NCBI RefSeq assembly: GCF_030908215.1
Contig: NZ_JAVFJK010000005.1
Coordinates: 1-64,000, forward strand
DNA length: 64,000 bases
Direction of reading: 5' to 3'
Origin: Sinomonas sp. ASV486
GTDB taxonomy: Bacteria > Actinomycetota > Actinomycetes > Actinomycetales > Micrococcaceae
Shown: one piece after another, positions 16,932 to 25,920 of the stretch
How the letters are laid out: every line of letters starts with the position of its first letter
Numbering within the stretch: position 1 is the first letter of the stretch
Program-made: the position numbers and the translations under genes
The notes under the pieces: generated by a model
The model's input: only the letters and a program-made list of their open reading frames with translations
Database searches by the model: none
What the model was told of the DNA's origin: nothing

Positions 16932-18020
16932 TCAGCGGACGACGGCGCCGGCCTCCTCGCGCTGCAGGCTGCGGACGGCGGCGATCGCCGCGGCGCGCCC
17001 GGCGCGGGTGGCCCCGACCGTCGAGGCGCTCGCCCCGTAGCCGACCAGGAACAGGCGAGGTTCGCGCACGACGCTGACGCCGTCGTCGGCCATGAGGACG
17101 CCGCCGCCCGGCTCCCGCACGTGCAGGGGTGCGAGGTGTCCGAGCGAGGCACGGAAGCCGGTGGCCCACAGGATCGCGTCGAGCTCGAGCTCGGTGCCGT
17201 CAGTAAGGACGGCCCCTGTGGGGGTGATGCGGGCGAGCGGGCCGCGCGAGACGAGCACCCCTGAGCGGATTCCGGCGAGGTACTGCTCGGTCAGCGGCAG
17301 CCCGGTCGCAGCGGAGACGGAGAGCGGAGGGAGGCCGGCGCGGGTCCGCTCGTTGACGCGGCGCTCGACGTCGACGCCCCAGTCAGCATCGAACGCCTCC
17401 TCGGTCCACTGCGGCGCACGCCTCGTGGACCACGCCGTCTCGGCGCCGGCGTCGCGGAGCTGGAGGAGGAACTGCAGGGCGCTCGTCCCGCCGCCCACCA
17501 CGAGGACGCGCTGGTGGGTGAACTCCTCGGCGGAGACGAAGTCGTGGGTGTGGAGCTGCCGCCCGCGGAAGGTCTCCCGGCCGGGGTAGTGGGGCCAGTA
17601 CGGCGTGTCCCACGTCCCCGTCGCGCTGATGACCGTGTCGGTGTGCCACGCGCGACCGTCGGCCGCGCGCACGAGGAAGCGGTCGCCGTCGTCCGTCGTC
17701 CCGACCGACGCGACGCGCACCGGTCGGATCACCGGGAGAGCGAACTCGCGCTCGTACTCGCCGTAGTAGCGGCGCACGACGGCGGAGGCCGGCTCCTTGG
17801 GGTCCGGAGCCTCGAGCGGGAGGCCGGGGAGGGGGTGGAGGCCGTGCGCGGCGTCGAAGGTCAGGGAGTCCCAGCGGTGCCGCCACGCTCCGCCGGGGCC
17901 CTCGTTGGCATCGAGGACCACGTAGTCCTCCCACGGCGTGAGCCCGCGGCGGCCCAGCCAGTGCGCAGCGCTGAGGCCAGCCTGCCCGGCACCGATCACC
18001 ACGGCCTTGAGGGTCTCCAC
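16932..18020 (-). CDS. Flavin-dependent monooxygenase-like NAD(P)-binding oxidoreductase (CzcO-like)
   Basis: 362 residues from the GTG at 18020, chosen because AAAGGAG lies six bases upstream and the product begins directly before the FAD site. GAGQAG (10-15) is the FAD-binding Rossmann motif. A second nucleotide motif, VVGGGTSA, lies near residue 165, with ATGTWDTPYWPHYPG before it, as in flavin monooxygenase and Baeyer-Villiger-like families. ATGFRASLGHL near 300 is the conserved ATG motif. The substrate is unknown; relatives oxidise heteroatoms or ketones or appear in metal-resistance clusters. It is divergent from glyA. Confidence 0.8.
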   Translation of the reverse strand: METLKAVVIGAGQAGLSAAHWLGRRGLTPWEDYVVLDANEGPGGAWRHRWDSLTFDAAHGLHPLPGLPLEAPDPKEPASAVVRRYYGEYEREFALPVIRPVRVASVGTTDDGDRFLVRAADGRAWHTDTVISATGTWDTPYWPHYPGRETFRGRQLHTHDFVSAEEFTHQRVLVVGGGTSALQFLLQLRDAGAETAWSTRRAPQWTEEAFDADWGVDVERRVNERTRAGLPPLSVSAATGLPLTEQYLAGIRSGVLVSRGPLARITPTGAVLTDGTELELDAILWATGFRASLGHLAPLHVREPGGGVLMADDGVSVVREPRLFLVGYGASASTVGATRAGRAAAIAAVRSLQREEAGAVVR

Positions 18021-18106
18021 CGCATCTCCTTTGTCTGACGTGTCAACTGCTCTATCCAACGCCCGGACAGCTCCGGGGATTCCCCGGCTCCGGGTTAGAC
18101 TCGACA

Positions 18107-18186
18107 CGTCGCAACTGGCGTTGGGTGGGTCACCACCGGGGAGCGGCGCACAGGGGACACCGCGGATCGTACGCCTGGGCCGAGGG
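18107..18186 (+). promoter_or_regulatory. ZTP (pfl) riboswitch upstream of glyA-folD
   Basis: The conserved pfl blocks occur in order: aaCUGGCG (18113-18120), a GGUGG...CCACC hairpin (18124-18138), the GGGGAGCG block (18138-18145), a variable linker, and CGCCUGGGC (18172-18180). ZTP riboswitches sense ZMP/ZTP, which build up when 10-formyl-THF is short, and typically control glyA, folD and purine genes. CCUGGG at the aptamer 3' end can pair with CCCAGG at 18275-18280, which overlaps the AGGAGA ribosome site of glyA, so translational control is plausible (inference). Confidence 0.85.
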
Positions 18187-18287
18187 TCGAGAAGCCGTGT
18201 CTTCATGCTCTGCCACGCAGTACCGGGCAGCGCTTGGGGCCGGTAGCCTGACCAGTAGCCTCCCAGCCAACGACCCCAGGAGATTCC

Positions 18288-19580
18288 GTGACTCCCGCCA
18301 CTCCTACCGTGTCCGCCGTCAGCAACCTCCCGCTGAGCGAGGTCGATCCGGAGATCGCCGCCGTCCTCGAGCAGGAGCTCGGACGCCAGCGCAACACGCT
18401 CGAGATGATCGCCAGCGAGAACTTCGCGCCCCGCTCCGTCATGGAGGCGCAGGGTTCAGTCCTGACCAACAAGTACGCCGAGGGCTACCCCGGCAAGCGC
18501 TACTACGGTGGCTGCGAGTACGTCGACGTGGCCGAGAACCTTGCGATCGAGCGCGTCAAGGCCCTCTTCGATGCCGAGTACGCCAATGTCCAGCCGCACT
18601 CGGGCGCGCAGGCCAACGCTGCCGCGCTGTCCGCAATGATCACGCCGGGCGACAAGATCCTTGGCCTCTCGCTCGCCCACGGCGGGCACCTCACGCACGG
18701 CATGAAGCTGAACTTCTCCGGGAAGCTGTACCAGGTCGCCGCGTACCAGGTCGAACAGGACACCTTCCGCGTCGACATGGACAAGCTGCGCGAGCAGGCC
18801 CTCGCCGAGCGTCCGCAGGTCATCATTGCAGGCTGGTCCGCGTACCCGCGCCACCTCGACTTCGAGGCGTTCCGCTCGATCGCCGATGAGGTCGGCGCCT
18901 TGCTCTGGACCGACATGGCCCACTTCGCGGGCCTCGTCGCGGCCGGCCTCCACCCGTCGCCGGTTCCCCACTCGCATGTCGTGACCTCCACCGTGCACAA
19001 GACCCTTGCCGGACCTCGCTCGGGCGTGATCCTGGCCAAGGAGGAGTTCGGCAAGAAGATCAACTCCAACGTGTTCCCCGGCCAGCAGGGCGGCCCGCTC
19101 ATGCACGTCATCGCCGCGAAGGCCGTGGCGTTCAAGATCGCGGGCTCCGACGAGTTCGCCGAGCGCCAGCAGCGCGTCCTCGAAGGCGCGAAGATCATCG
19201 CGGAGCGCCTCAACGCAAAGGATGTGGCCGACGCCGGAGTGTCCGTCCTCACGGGCGGCACCGATGTCCACCTCGTCCTCGTGGACCTGCGCAACTCTCA
19301 GCTTGACGGCCAGCAGGCCGAGGACCTCCTCCACGAGGTGGGTATCACGGTGAACCGCAACGCCGTCCCGTTCGACCCCAGGCCCCCGATGGTCACCTCG
19401 GGCCTGCGCATCGGCACCCCTGCCCTTGCGACGCGCGGCTTCGGCGCGGTCGAGTTCACGGAGGTCGCGGACATCATCGCGACGGCGCTCAAGGGCGGCG
19501 CTGATCTCGCCGCGCTCCGTGCCCGCGTGGACAGGCTCGCTGAAGACTTCCCGCTGTACCCCGGCCACGAGGCATGGTGA
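18288..19580 (+). CDS. glyA: Serine hydroxymethyltransferase
   Basis: 430 residues, GTG start at 18288 preceded by AGGAGA. The protein matches SHMT throughout: [44 protein letters not shown], and the PLP-lysine segment [16 protein letters not shown] with Lys at about 238. It converts serine and THF to glycine and 5,10-methylene-THF. It overlaps folD by 7 bases and is headed by a ZTP riboswitch, so both enzymes should rise when formyl-folate is low. Confidence 0.97.
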   Translation: MTPATPTVSAVSNLPLSEVDPEIAAVLEQELGRQRNTLEMIASENFAPRSVMEAQGSVLTNKYAEGYPGKRYYGGCEYVDVAENLAIERVKALFDAEYANVQPHSGAQANAAALSAMITPGDKILGLSLAHGGHLTHGMKLNFSGKLYQVAAYQVEQDTFRVDMDKLREQALAERPQVIIAGWSAYPRHLDFEAFRSIADEVGALLWTDMAHFAGLVAAGLHPSPVPHSHVVTSTVHKTLAGPRSGVILAKEEFGKKINSNVFPGQQGGPLMHVIAAKAVAFKIAGSDEFAERQQRVLEGAKIIAERLNAKDVADAGVSVLTGGTDVHLVLVDLRNSQLDGQQAEDLLHEVGITVNRNAVPFDPRPPMVTSGLRIGTPALATRGFGAVEFTEVADIIATALKGGADLAALRARVDRLAEDFPLYPGHEAW

Positions 19581-20485
19581 CCAGGGAGATGCCAGCACAG
19601 ACCGCCGTCGTCCTCGACGGGAAAGCCGCCTCGGCGGCCATCAAGGCGGAACTCGCCGAGCGCGTCGCCGCGCTCAAAGCCAAGGGTGTGGTCCCCGGGA
19701 TCGCCACCGTGCTCGTGGGCGGCGACCCCGCGTCGCAACTGTACGTGGGGATGAAGCACCGGCAGTCCGAGGCGATCGGGATGAACTCGATCCAGAAGGA
19801 GCTGCCCGCGGACGCGACGCAGGAGCAGGTCGAGGCGCTCCTCGACGAGCTCAACGCGGACCCCGCCTGCCACGGGTACATTGTGCAGCTGCCGCTGCCG
19901 AAGCACCTGGACACGGACGCGCTGCTCACACGGATCGACCCCTCCAAGGATGCGGACGGGCTGCACCCGACCAACCTCGGGCGGCTCGTGCTCAACGTCA
20001 ACGGGAAGATCACCACCCCGCTTCCCTGTACGCCGCGTGGAGTCATCGAGCTCCTGCTGCGCAACGGGTACGACCTCAAGGGCAAGCACGTGGTGGTCGT
20101 CGGCCGCGGTGTGACGATCGGACGGCCGATGCCGCTCCTGCTGACCCGTCGCGAGATCAACGCGACGGTGACGATCGTCCACACCGGCACCCCGGACATG
20201 GGCCGGTACCTGCGTGATGCGGACGTCATCGTGTCCGGGGCCGGCGTGAAGCACATCGTCAAGCCTGAGGACGTCAAGCCCGGTGCCGCCGTGCTCGATG
20301 TCGGTGTGACCCGCGAGGACGATCCCGAGGGCGGCAAGTCCAAGGTGTACGGCGACGTGCACCCCGACGTCGCCCAGGTTGCCGGCTACCTTTCACCCAA
20401 CCCCGGCGGCGTGGGCCCCATGACCGTGGCGCTCCTCATGACCAATGTGGTTGAGGCCGCGGAGCGGGCAGCCGGCCTCGCCTGA
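19574..20485 (+). CDS. folD: Bifunctional methylenetetrahydrofolate dehydrogenase/cyclohydrolase
   Basis: 303 residues. The ATG at 19574 overlaps the glyA stop; GTG 19577 and ATG 19589 are alternatives. Conserved parts: [19 protein letters not shown] (with the Lys of the YxxxK active site; the family Tyr is present), the [10 protein letters not shown] segment, [24 protein letters not shown] and [18 protein letters not shown] for NADP binding, then [14 protein letters not shown]. It interconverts methylene-, methenyl- and 10-formyl-THF. The GlyA-FolD pair together turns serine into formyl-folate. Confidence 0.96.
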   Translation: MVTREMPAQTAVVLDGKAASAAIKAELAERVAALKAKGVVPGIATVLVGGDPASQLYVGMKHRQSEAIGMNSIQKELPADATQEQVEALLDELNADPACHGYIVQLPLPKHLDTDALLTRIDPSKDADGLHPTNLGRLVLNVNGKITTPLPCTPRGVIELLLRNGYDLKGKHVVVVGRGVTIGRPMPLLLTRREINATVTIVHTGTPDMGRYLRDADVIVSGAGVKHIVKPEDVKPGAAVLDVGVTREDDPEGGKSKVYGDVHPDVAQVAGYLSPNPGGVGPMTVALLMTNVVEAAERAAGLA

Positions 20486-20519
20486 ACCAAGCCGCGTTGC
20501 GGAGTCAGCTCCCTGCGAT

Positions 20520-20551
20520 GCGGGGTCATCCACCGCGGTGGATGACCCCGC
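20520..20551 (+). terminator. 32-bp perfect palindrome after folD
   Basis: gcggggtcatccaccg is followed at once by its exact complement cggtggatgaccccgc (axis between 20535 and 20536), 35 bases past the folD stop and followed by cgtttcgctt. A 16-bp stem with minimal loop should terminate transcription and could also extrude as a cruciform. Confidence 0.75.
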
Positions 20552-20577
20552 GCCCGTTTCGCTTGAGCGGGGCGCGT

Positions 20578-20645
20578 CCGGGAGTCACGTCCTGGGGGTC
20601 ACGTTCTGGAAGTCACATGACGTGACCCCCAGAAGGTGACCCCCA
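20578..20645. repeat. 14-bp-period inverted repeat element C
   Basis: On the left, units ending GTCACGTCCTG, GTCACGTTCTG and GTCACATGA are 14 bases apart. On the right, the inverted units GTGACCCCCAGAAG and GTGACCCCCAGAC follow. ctgggggtcacgt (20592-20604) pairs with acgtgacccccag (20620-20632). It lies between the convergent folD and MFS genes. The shared GTCAC core and inverted layout recall elements A and B, but the period differs. Confidence 0.65.
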
Positions 20646-20679
20646 GACGTTGTCCCTCAGTAGCTTCTGAGGCGGGCCG

Positions 20680-22059
20680 TCAGGCCTTGGCCTGGACCTT
20701 CTTGGCGGAGAGGTTGGGGGCGAACATCGTGGCGCCGGATGCCTGCTCGTCCTCGTGGTCCGGGCCGAGCGGGATGCCGCGGCGGTCGCGGAGCATCAGG
20801 ACAGCGGCGATGGACACGATGGTCGCGATGAGCAGGTAGACCGAGATCGACACAGTGCTGCCGGTGGCCTGAAGGAGCGCCTGGGCGATGGTCGGCGCGA
20901 ACGCGCCGCCGAGGATCGCGCCGATCGCGTAGGAGATCGATACGCCGGAGAACCGCACGGAGGCCGGGAAGATCTCGGAGTACCACGCCGCCTGCGGTCC
21001 GTACGTCAGGCCGAGGCCGACCGAGAAGAGGACGAGCCCCGTGTAGAGACCGGCGACGGTTCCCGCATTGACGAAGAAGAACACCACGAACACCATGACC
21101 GACTGGATCGCGAAGCCGATGAGATAGGTGTTCCTGCGCCCGATCGTGTCGGCGAGATAGCCTGCGGCGAGGGTCGAGAAGAACCAGACGGCCGCCGCGA
21201 CGGTCACCGCGAGGAGCACCGTTGTGGGGTCCATCTTGAGCTTGCCCGTCGCATAGCCCTGGAGGAAGCCGCCGGTCGTCATGTAGCCGGCCGCGTTGTT
21301 GCCCACGAAGACGAGGGCGGCGAGGATCACGAGGTGCCAGTGCTTGCGGAACAGGGCCACGATCGGGACCTTGGTCTGCTGGCCGCGCTCGGCGATCTCA
21401 GCGAAGACCGGGCTCTCCTCGACGGAGCGCCGCACGAGGAAGCCGACCACGATGAGCACGACGCTCAGGAGGAACGGAACGCGCCAGCCCCACTCGAGGA
21501 ACGCCTTTCCGGGGGAGACGAGACCCGTCATGATCGCCATGACGCCGGAGGCGAGGAGCATGCCGAGGGGCACGCCGAGCTGTGGGAAGGCGCCCGCGCG
21601 GCCTCGGCGGTCGGCCGGAGCGTGCTCGACGGCCATGAGGACGGCGCCGCCCCACTCGCCCCCTGCTGAGACGCCCTGGAGGATGCGCAGGAGCAGCAGC
21701 AGGATCGGAGCGCCGATGCCGATCTGGGCGAACGTCGGCAGGACACCGATGAGGGTTGTCGATGCGCCCATCAGGATGAGGGTGAGGACGAGCATCGACC
21801 GTCGGCCGATCACGTCGCCGAAGTGCCCGGCCAGGAATGCGCCGAGCGGGCGGAACAGGAACGAGATGCCGACGGTCGCGAAGGAGAGGAGGAGCCCGAT
21901 GTCCTCGCCGGCGGGCTTGAAGAAGAGCTGGGCGAACACGAGCCCTGCGCCCGTGGCATAGATGAAGAAGTCGTACCACTCGATGGTGGTGCCGATGATG
22001 GTCGCGAATGCGACCCGTCGCTGGGTGGCCGGGCTGCTCACGGCTCTAGTGGTGGTCAT
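20680..22059 (-). CDS. MFS transporter, metabolite:H+ symporter (MHS) family
   Basis: 459 residues from the ATG at 22059, which has AAGGACAGG upstream. About twelve membrane helices. The N-terminus TIIGTTIEWYDFFIYATGAGLVF and the loop GHFGDVIGRRSMLV are characteristic of the MHS group (ShiA, ProP, KgtP), as is GVSAGGEWGGAVLMAVEHAP. Such carriers import organic acids, shikimate-like compounds or osmolytes with protons. The gene is divergent from the LysR gene at 22259, which is therefore its likely regulator. Confidence 0.9.
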   Translation of the reverse strand: MTTTRAVSSPATQRRVAFATIIGTTIEWYDFFIYATGAGLVFAQLFFKPAGEDIGLLLSFATVGISFLFRPLGAFLAGHFGDVIGRRSMLVLTLILMGASTTLIGVLPTFAQIGIGAPILLLLLRILQGVSAGGEWGGAVLMAVEHAPADRRGRAGAFPQLGVPLGMLLASGVMAIMTGLVSPGKAFLEWGWRVPFLLSVVLIVVGFLVRRSVEESPVFAEIAERGQQTKVPIVALFRKHWHLVILAALVFVGNNAAGYMTTGGFLQGYATGKLKMDPTTVLLAVTVAAAVWFFSTLAAGYLADTIGRRNTYLIGFAIQSVMVFVVFFFVNAGTVAGLYTGLVLFSVGLGLTYGPQAAWYSEIFPASVRFSGVSISYAIGAILGGAFAPTIAQALLQATGSTVSISVYLLIATIVSIAAVLMLRDRRGIPLGPDHEDEQASGATMFAPNLSAKKVQAKA

Positions 22060-22209
22060 TGCCTGTCCTTCGGAGTGGCATCGACTGTGATGCCTCACGG
22101 GTGCGGGGGGTGCGGTTGGGTTGGCCCGGTGGGCCAGCTGTAGGGAGCACTGCGGTGACTCTATGGTGAGCTGCCCCACTTCCTCGTGTAAACGTCAGAT
22201 AATTGCGGA

Positions 22210-22226
22210 TAAAGTTCGGCTGTACT
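22210..22226. promoter_or_regulatory. LysR-type operator-like motif, copy 1
   Basis: TAAAGTTC, five bases, TACT in the MFS/LysR divergent region, 33 bases before the LysR start. The same motif with the same spacing occurs before the second LysR gene at 25866-25882. Confidence 0.5.
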
Positions 22227-22258
22227 TAAGAAGTTGGTGGCGACGAAAGGAAGCGGCA

Positions 22259-23254
22259 ATGGCGGAGGTGACCCTGAGGCAGCTCGAGCTGTTTGCTGCG
22301 CTGCCCGACTACGACACGCTCAGCGCGGCCGCGGTCCATCTGCACATCTCGGAGTCGGCGCTTTCGCAGGCCATTACCGGGCTTGAGAAGGCGGTAGGGG
22401 AGCAGCTGTGCGTTCGCCGCAAGGCACGCGGGCTGGCCCTGACACCCGCGGGCCAGCACTTCGCGATGCGTGCGCGCCGGATCCTGGCGGACACCCGGGA
22501 ACTCGTGCTGGACGCGCGGCGGGGCGAGGACCTGCGGGGGCCGGTGAAGCTCGGCTGCTTCGCGAGCTTCGCCACGAGTGTGGTGCCCGAGCTCCTCGAG
22601 GGCTTCCCGCTCAGGCATCCCGGAGTGGACCTCGAGATCACGGTGGGGACCAACGATGACCTGCTGCCTGCGCTGGAGTCCGGCCGCCTCGACGTCGCCA
22701 TCGTGTACGACATGTTCCTGCCTGCCGGGTACCGCCGTCGCGAGATCTATGCGACGGAACTCGAGGCGCACCTGCATCCGGACCATCCGCTCGCGGCGCG
22801 TAGCACGGTGGACCTCGCCGACCTCGCGGCCGAGCCGCTCATCCACTACGAGTCGAGCCCCAGCACGCTCAATACCGTCGAGGCCTTCGCTGCGCGCGGA
22901 CTCGAGCCGAGAATCGTCGCTCGGGTGCCACAGATCATCCTCGTTCAGGCCCTCGTGGGCCGCGGCGTCGGCTACGGCTTGCTCATGTCCCGACCCAACG
23001 TGCTTCCGGTCAGCGTCGAGGGCCGGCCTGTCGCGGTGCGCCCGCTCGATCCGTCCGCGACAGCCTCGCACGTCGTCGCCATCTGGCCAGAGGACATGGC
23101 TCTCACCCCGCGGGCGGCCGCGTTGCTCGATTACGCAGTCGAGAAGCTCGGCTGCTACGGGCACGCGGTGCAGCCCGGCAGGGCGCACGACGCCGCCGGG
23201 CCGGCTAACAAGGGGACGTCGCCTCATGCGGGAAGCGGCACGAACCGCGAATAG
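22259..23254 (+). CDS. LysR-family transcriptional regulator (A)
   Basis: 331 residues from the ATG at 22259, preceded by GAAAGGAAG. Residues 5-64 are the winged helix domain (LRQLELFAAL, LSAAAVHLHISESALSQAITGLEKAVG, RGLALTPAGQHF). The effector domain has the pattern VKLGCFASFATSVVPELLEGF, DVAIVYDM and LVGRGVGYGLLMSRP. It is closely similar in layout to the second LysR (25921-26901), suggesting a gene duplication. It faces the MFS transporter and ends overlapping, tail to tail by 31 bases, with the broken ferredoxin reductase gene. Confidence 0.9.
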   Translation: MAEVTLRQLELFAALPDYDTLSAAAVHLHISESALSQAITGLEKAVGEQLCVRRKARGLALTPAGQHFAMRARRILADTRELVLDARRGEDLRGPVKLGCFASFATSVVPELLEGFPLRHPGVDLEITVGTNDDLLPALESGRLDVAIVYDMFLPAGYRRREIYATELEAHLHPDHPLAARSTVDLADLAAEPLIHYESSPSTLNTVEAFAARGLEPRIVARVPQIILVQALVGRGVGYGLLMSRPNVLPVSVEGRPVAVRPLDPSATASHVVAIWPEDMALTPRAAALLDYAVEKLGCYGHAVQPGRAHDAAGPANKGTSPHAGSGTNRE

Positions 23255-24268
23255 GCCTTCAGATCGAAGGACGGGTCCGCCAGATCAGCGAGCGACGGCG
23301 TCCGGCCGGCCTCGAGGATCCTGCGGGCGGCCAGATGGTCGCCTGGACTGTTCACGCTCTCGACAGCGAGGAGCGCCGCGCCCGGGTGGGCCCCGTCGAA
23401 GGAGAAGACGGAGAACTTCCCCGACGAGCGGTCGCCCCGGACTATGCGGTGCACGCTGGGCCTGCCGATCCCGGCGATCTGCACCTTGGTGCGTCCCTGA
23501 TGGGTCCAGAACCAGGGAAGCTCCCGGTACTGGCCGGGATCCTGCCCGAGGAGCACCGCGGCGAGGTGTCGGCCCTGATCGGTCGCGTTCTGGACGGACT
23601 CGAGGCGCACCCGGTGGCCCGCGTGCTCGCTCGGGAAGCTCGCGCAGTCGCCGATCGCGAACACGCGGGGGTCGGAGGTGCGCAGGGCGCCGTCGACCGT
23701 GACGCCGCCGTTGTCCCCGTCGACGGCCAGCCCCGCGGTCACGGCGATCCCCGTGGCAGGTACCACCCCGACTCCCACCACCACGAGGTCCGCGGGCAGC
23801 TCGCGGCCGTCATCGGTCACCACCGAGGCCACTCGGCCCTCCGTCCCGTGGAAGGCGGTGACGGCAGCGCCAAGCTCGAGTCGGACGCCATCGAGCCCGT
23901 GCCGCTCGGCGAGGAATGCCGAGACGTCGGGGGAGACGGAGCGGCGGAGCGGACGCTCGGCAGATCCGATCGCCGGTGTCCGCGATAACCTCGCGCGTGG
24001 ACAGGTCAATGGAGTCCGCCGAGACGCCCCACAGCGCCCGGACGCCGCCCTTCTCGAAGAAGCGCGCACCGCGCAGCGGGAGGGGCTGGGCGTCGTCGTC
24101 GGCGGAGATGAAGTCTTTGGACAGCGGTGGGCGCTGGTAAGGCCGCTCGGCCTCGCGGGACAGGAGCGTGATGCGTCCCGTGAAGCCCCCGGTTCGGAGC
24201 GAATCGATCAGTTGGACGCCGGCGTGGCCCGCGCCGATGACCACCACGTGGTCGGACTCGGTCAGCAC
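23224..24268 (-). pseudogene. Ferredoxin reductase with internal deletion and frame change
   Basis: The N-terminal part (from GTG 24268) has the FAD motif VVVIGAGHAGVQL, RPYQRPPLSKDF and runs to about residue 102 (ADTGDRI) near 23963. The C-terminal part, in another frame, begins about ERPLRRSVSPDVSAFL and has DDGRELPADLVVVGVGVVP, VFAIGDCASFP and RTKVQIAGIG to the stop at 23224. The segment between, which in the putidaredoxin reductase family holds the ATGARPR loop and the NAD(H)-binding GxGxxG fold (about 75-90 residues), is absent. The loss plus the frame change means no working NADH-ferredoxin reductase. It follows the ferredoxin gene by one base and was the third member of the P450 operon. 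Confidence 0.85.
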
Positions 24269-24269
24269 A

Positions 24270-24593
24270 TCACACCTGTCCCTTCGGCACGTCGACGACG
24301 AGCGCGTCGGTGCTTCCGCACGTGATCTGGCAGCCGAGACGGCTCCGCGTGCCGTCGCGGGGCGTCGCGATGCAGTCGAGCATTTCGTCCTCGTCCTCGC
24401 TGACCTCAGGCAGCCAAGCCAGGTACTCGGGCCGGACGAGGACGTGGCAGGTGGCGCACATGGCCTGGCCTCCGCACTCGCCGACGATCCCGGGGACCCC
24501 TGCGGAAACCGCGGCGCGCATCACCGAGGTGGCGGGGTCGACGATCAGGACGGTCTCGGCGCCGTCGGGCTGGACGTATGTAATGGTGGGCAC
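24270..24593 (-). CDS. [2Fe-2S] ferredoxin of the adrenodoxin/putidaredoxin type
   Basis: 107 residues. Four cluster Cys residues fit the family: C40, C46 and C49 in GECGGQAMCATCH and C88 in SRLGCQI. MPTITYVQPDG at the N-terminus and the acidic VSEDEDEMLD helix that binds partner proteins are typical. It lies between the P450 gene and the broken reductase gene and would carry electrons to the P450. With the local reductase disrupted it would need a reductase from elsewhere in the genome (inference). Confidence 0.92.
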   Translation of the reverse strand: MPTITYVQPDGAETVLIVDPATSVMRAAVSAGVPGIVGECGGQAMCATCHVLVRPEYLAWLPEVSEDEDEMLDCIATPRDGTRSRLGCQITCGSTDALVVDVPKGQV

Positions 24594-24636
24594 AGGTCTT
24601 CCTTCGTGGTTGTGGAGTCGGGGAGGGACGAACGCG

Positions 24637-25833
24637 TCAGTCCCAGTCGACGGGGAGCTCGAGCATGCCCCGGAATACCCAGCCGCCCTCGCGGGCAGGG
24701 CGCGTGGAGAGGCGCAGGTTGGGCAGCGCCGCGAAGAGCTTCGGCAGCGCCACGTGGGCTACCGAGGTCCGGGCCACCCACGTGCCGGCGCAGAAGTGGG
24801 CGCCGCCGCCGAACGCGAGGTGCGGCTTCTTCTCCCGATTGAGGTTGTACGCCTCGGGGTCCTCGAACTGGACGGGGTCGCGGTTCGCGGCGCCGATGTT
24901 GACCCCCAGCCGGGCACCGGCAGGCAGCGTCACTCCGCCGATCTCCACCTCCCGCGTGGTCTGGCGAGGGTACATGCCGATCGGCGCGACCCAGCGGACG
25001 GCCTCCTCGAACGCCACCGCCCAAAGGCCCGGGTCTGCCACGACCTGCGCGAGCTGTTCCGGGTTGGACAGGAGCGCCCACGCGGCCGTGCCGAGGACGT
25101 CGCGGGGCTCGTTGAGGCCACCGCCGATCGTCATCTTCATGTTGGCGCGGATGGCTGGCAGCGTCAGGCCCGCGTTGACGACGGCGGAGAGGAGCGTCGC
25201 GTCCGGCTCCGCGCTGAGAAGGGGGACGAGCTCGTCGATCGCGGCGTCCGCCTCGGCGCTGGAGGCGGCGGCCTTGGCCCAGACCTCCGGATCGTCGGCG
25301 TAGTTGCCGGTGCCGTCGATGAGGGTCTGGCTCCAGCGCTGCATGTCCTCCTGCGTCGCATTGCGGAAACCCATGATCTCGCGGAGGTTCTCGGCGGCGA
25401 ATGGGGCGGCGAAGCCGAGGTGCAGGTCCGAGCCGGGTCCCTGCGCCGCGAAGGCGGCGAGGTACTTCTCTGCGTTCTTCTCGAACACGGAGGTCCACGT
25501 CTCCTTGATGGCCTTGGGCCGGAGCACCGGGCCGTATGCGGCGCGGTCCACCTGGTGCTCGGGATCGTCCTTGCGCAGCATCGAGTGGCCCATGGATCGC
25601 TTCATGAGCGAGCTCTCCTCGTCTGCTGAGAACGTCTCGGCGTCCTGCTCAATCTGGTGGCAGGCTTCGAAGCTCGTCACCATGTACCGGCCCACCGCGG
25701 GCACCCAGGCGACGGGGGATTCGGCCCGCAGCCGGGCGTAGATGGGGTAGGGGTCGTCGTAGAGGTCCTCGATGCGGACCCAGTCTGCGACGGGGGGCGC
25801 GTCGGACGCGGTCGGCTGTGCGGTCGAAGTCAT
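24637..25833 (-). CDS. Cytochrome P450, related to GcoA/CYP255-type aromatic O-demethylases
   Basis: 398 residues from the ATG at 25833. The heme-binding loop is FGGGAHFCAG with the ligand Cys at 348; the ExxR pair is in FEEAVRWVAP. The I-helix near residues 230-240 reads GGGLNEPRD: the usual Ala-Gly and acid-Thr pair is replaced by N-E-P. GcoA of Amycolatopsis also lacks the Thr and has an EP at this place, and the C-termini also resemble each other (GWxFRG). This suggests a small aromatic ether such as guaiacol or a related acid as substrate, which is inference. The operon order is P450, ferredoxin, reductase. Confidence 0.88.
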   Translation of the reverse strand: MTSTAQPTASDAPPVADWVRIEDLYDDPYPIYARLRAESPVAWVPAVGRYMVTSFEACHQIEQDAETFSADEESSLMKRSMGHSMLRKDDPEHQVDRAAYGPVLRPKAIKETWTSVFEKNAEKYLAAFAAQGPGSDLHLGFAAPFAAENLREIMGFRNATQEDMQRWSQTLIDGTGNYADDPEVWAKAAASSAEADAAIDELVPLLSAEPDATLLSAVVNAGLTLPAIRANMKMTIGGGLNEPRDVLGTAAWALLSNPEQLAQVVADPGLWAVAFEEAVRWVAPIGMYPRQTTREVEIGGVTLPAGARLGVNIGAANRDPVQFEDPEAYNLNREKKPHLAFGGGAHFCAGTWVARTSVAHVALPKLFAALPNLRLSTRPAREGGWVFRGMLELPVDWD

Positions 25834-25865
25834 GCATCGAGTGTGGCGCGGAGCATATATCCAGG

Positions 25866-25882
25866 TAAAGTTCAAAAATACT
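25866..25882. promoter_or_regulatory. LysR-type operator-like motif, copy 2
   Basis: TAAAGTTC, five bases, TACT between the divergent P450 and LysR-B genes. It matches 22210-22226 exactly in the fixed bases and in spacing. Confidence 0.5.
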
Positions 25883-25920
25883 CATCGAATATGCAGTTCT
25901 CCTTGAGAAGAGGATGGCGA

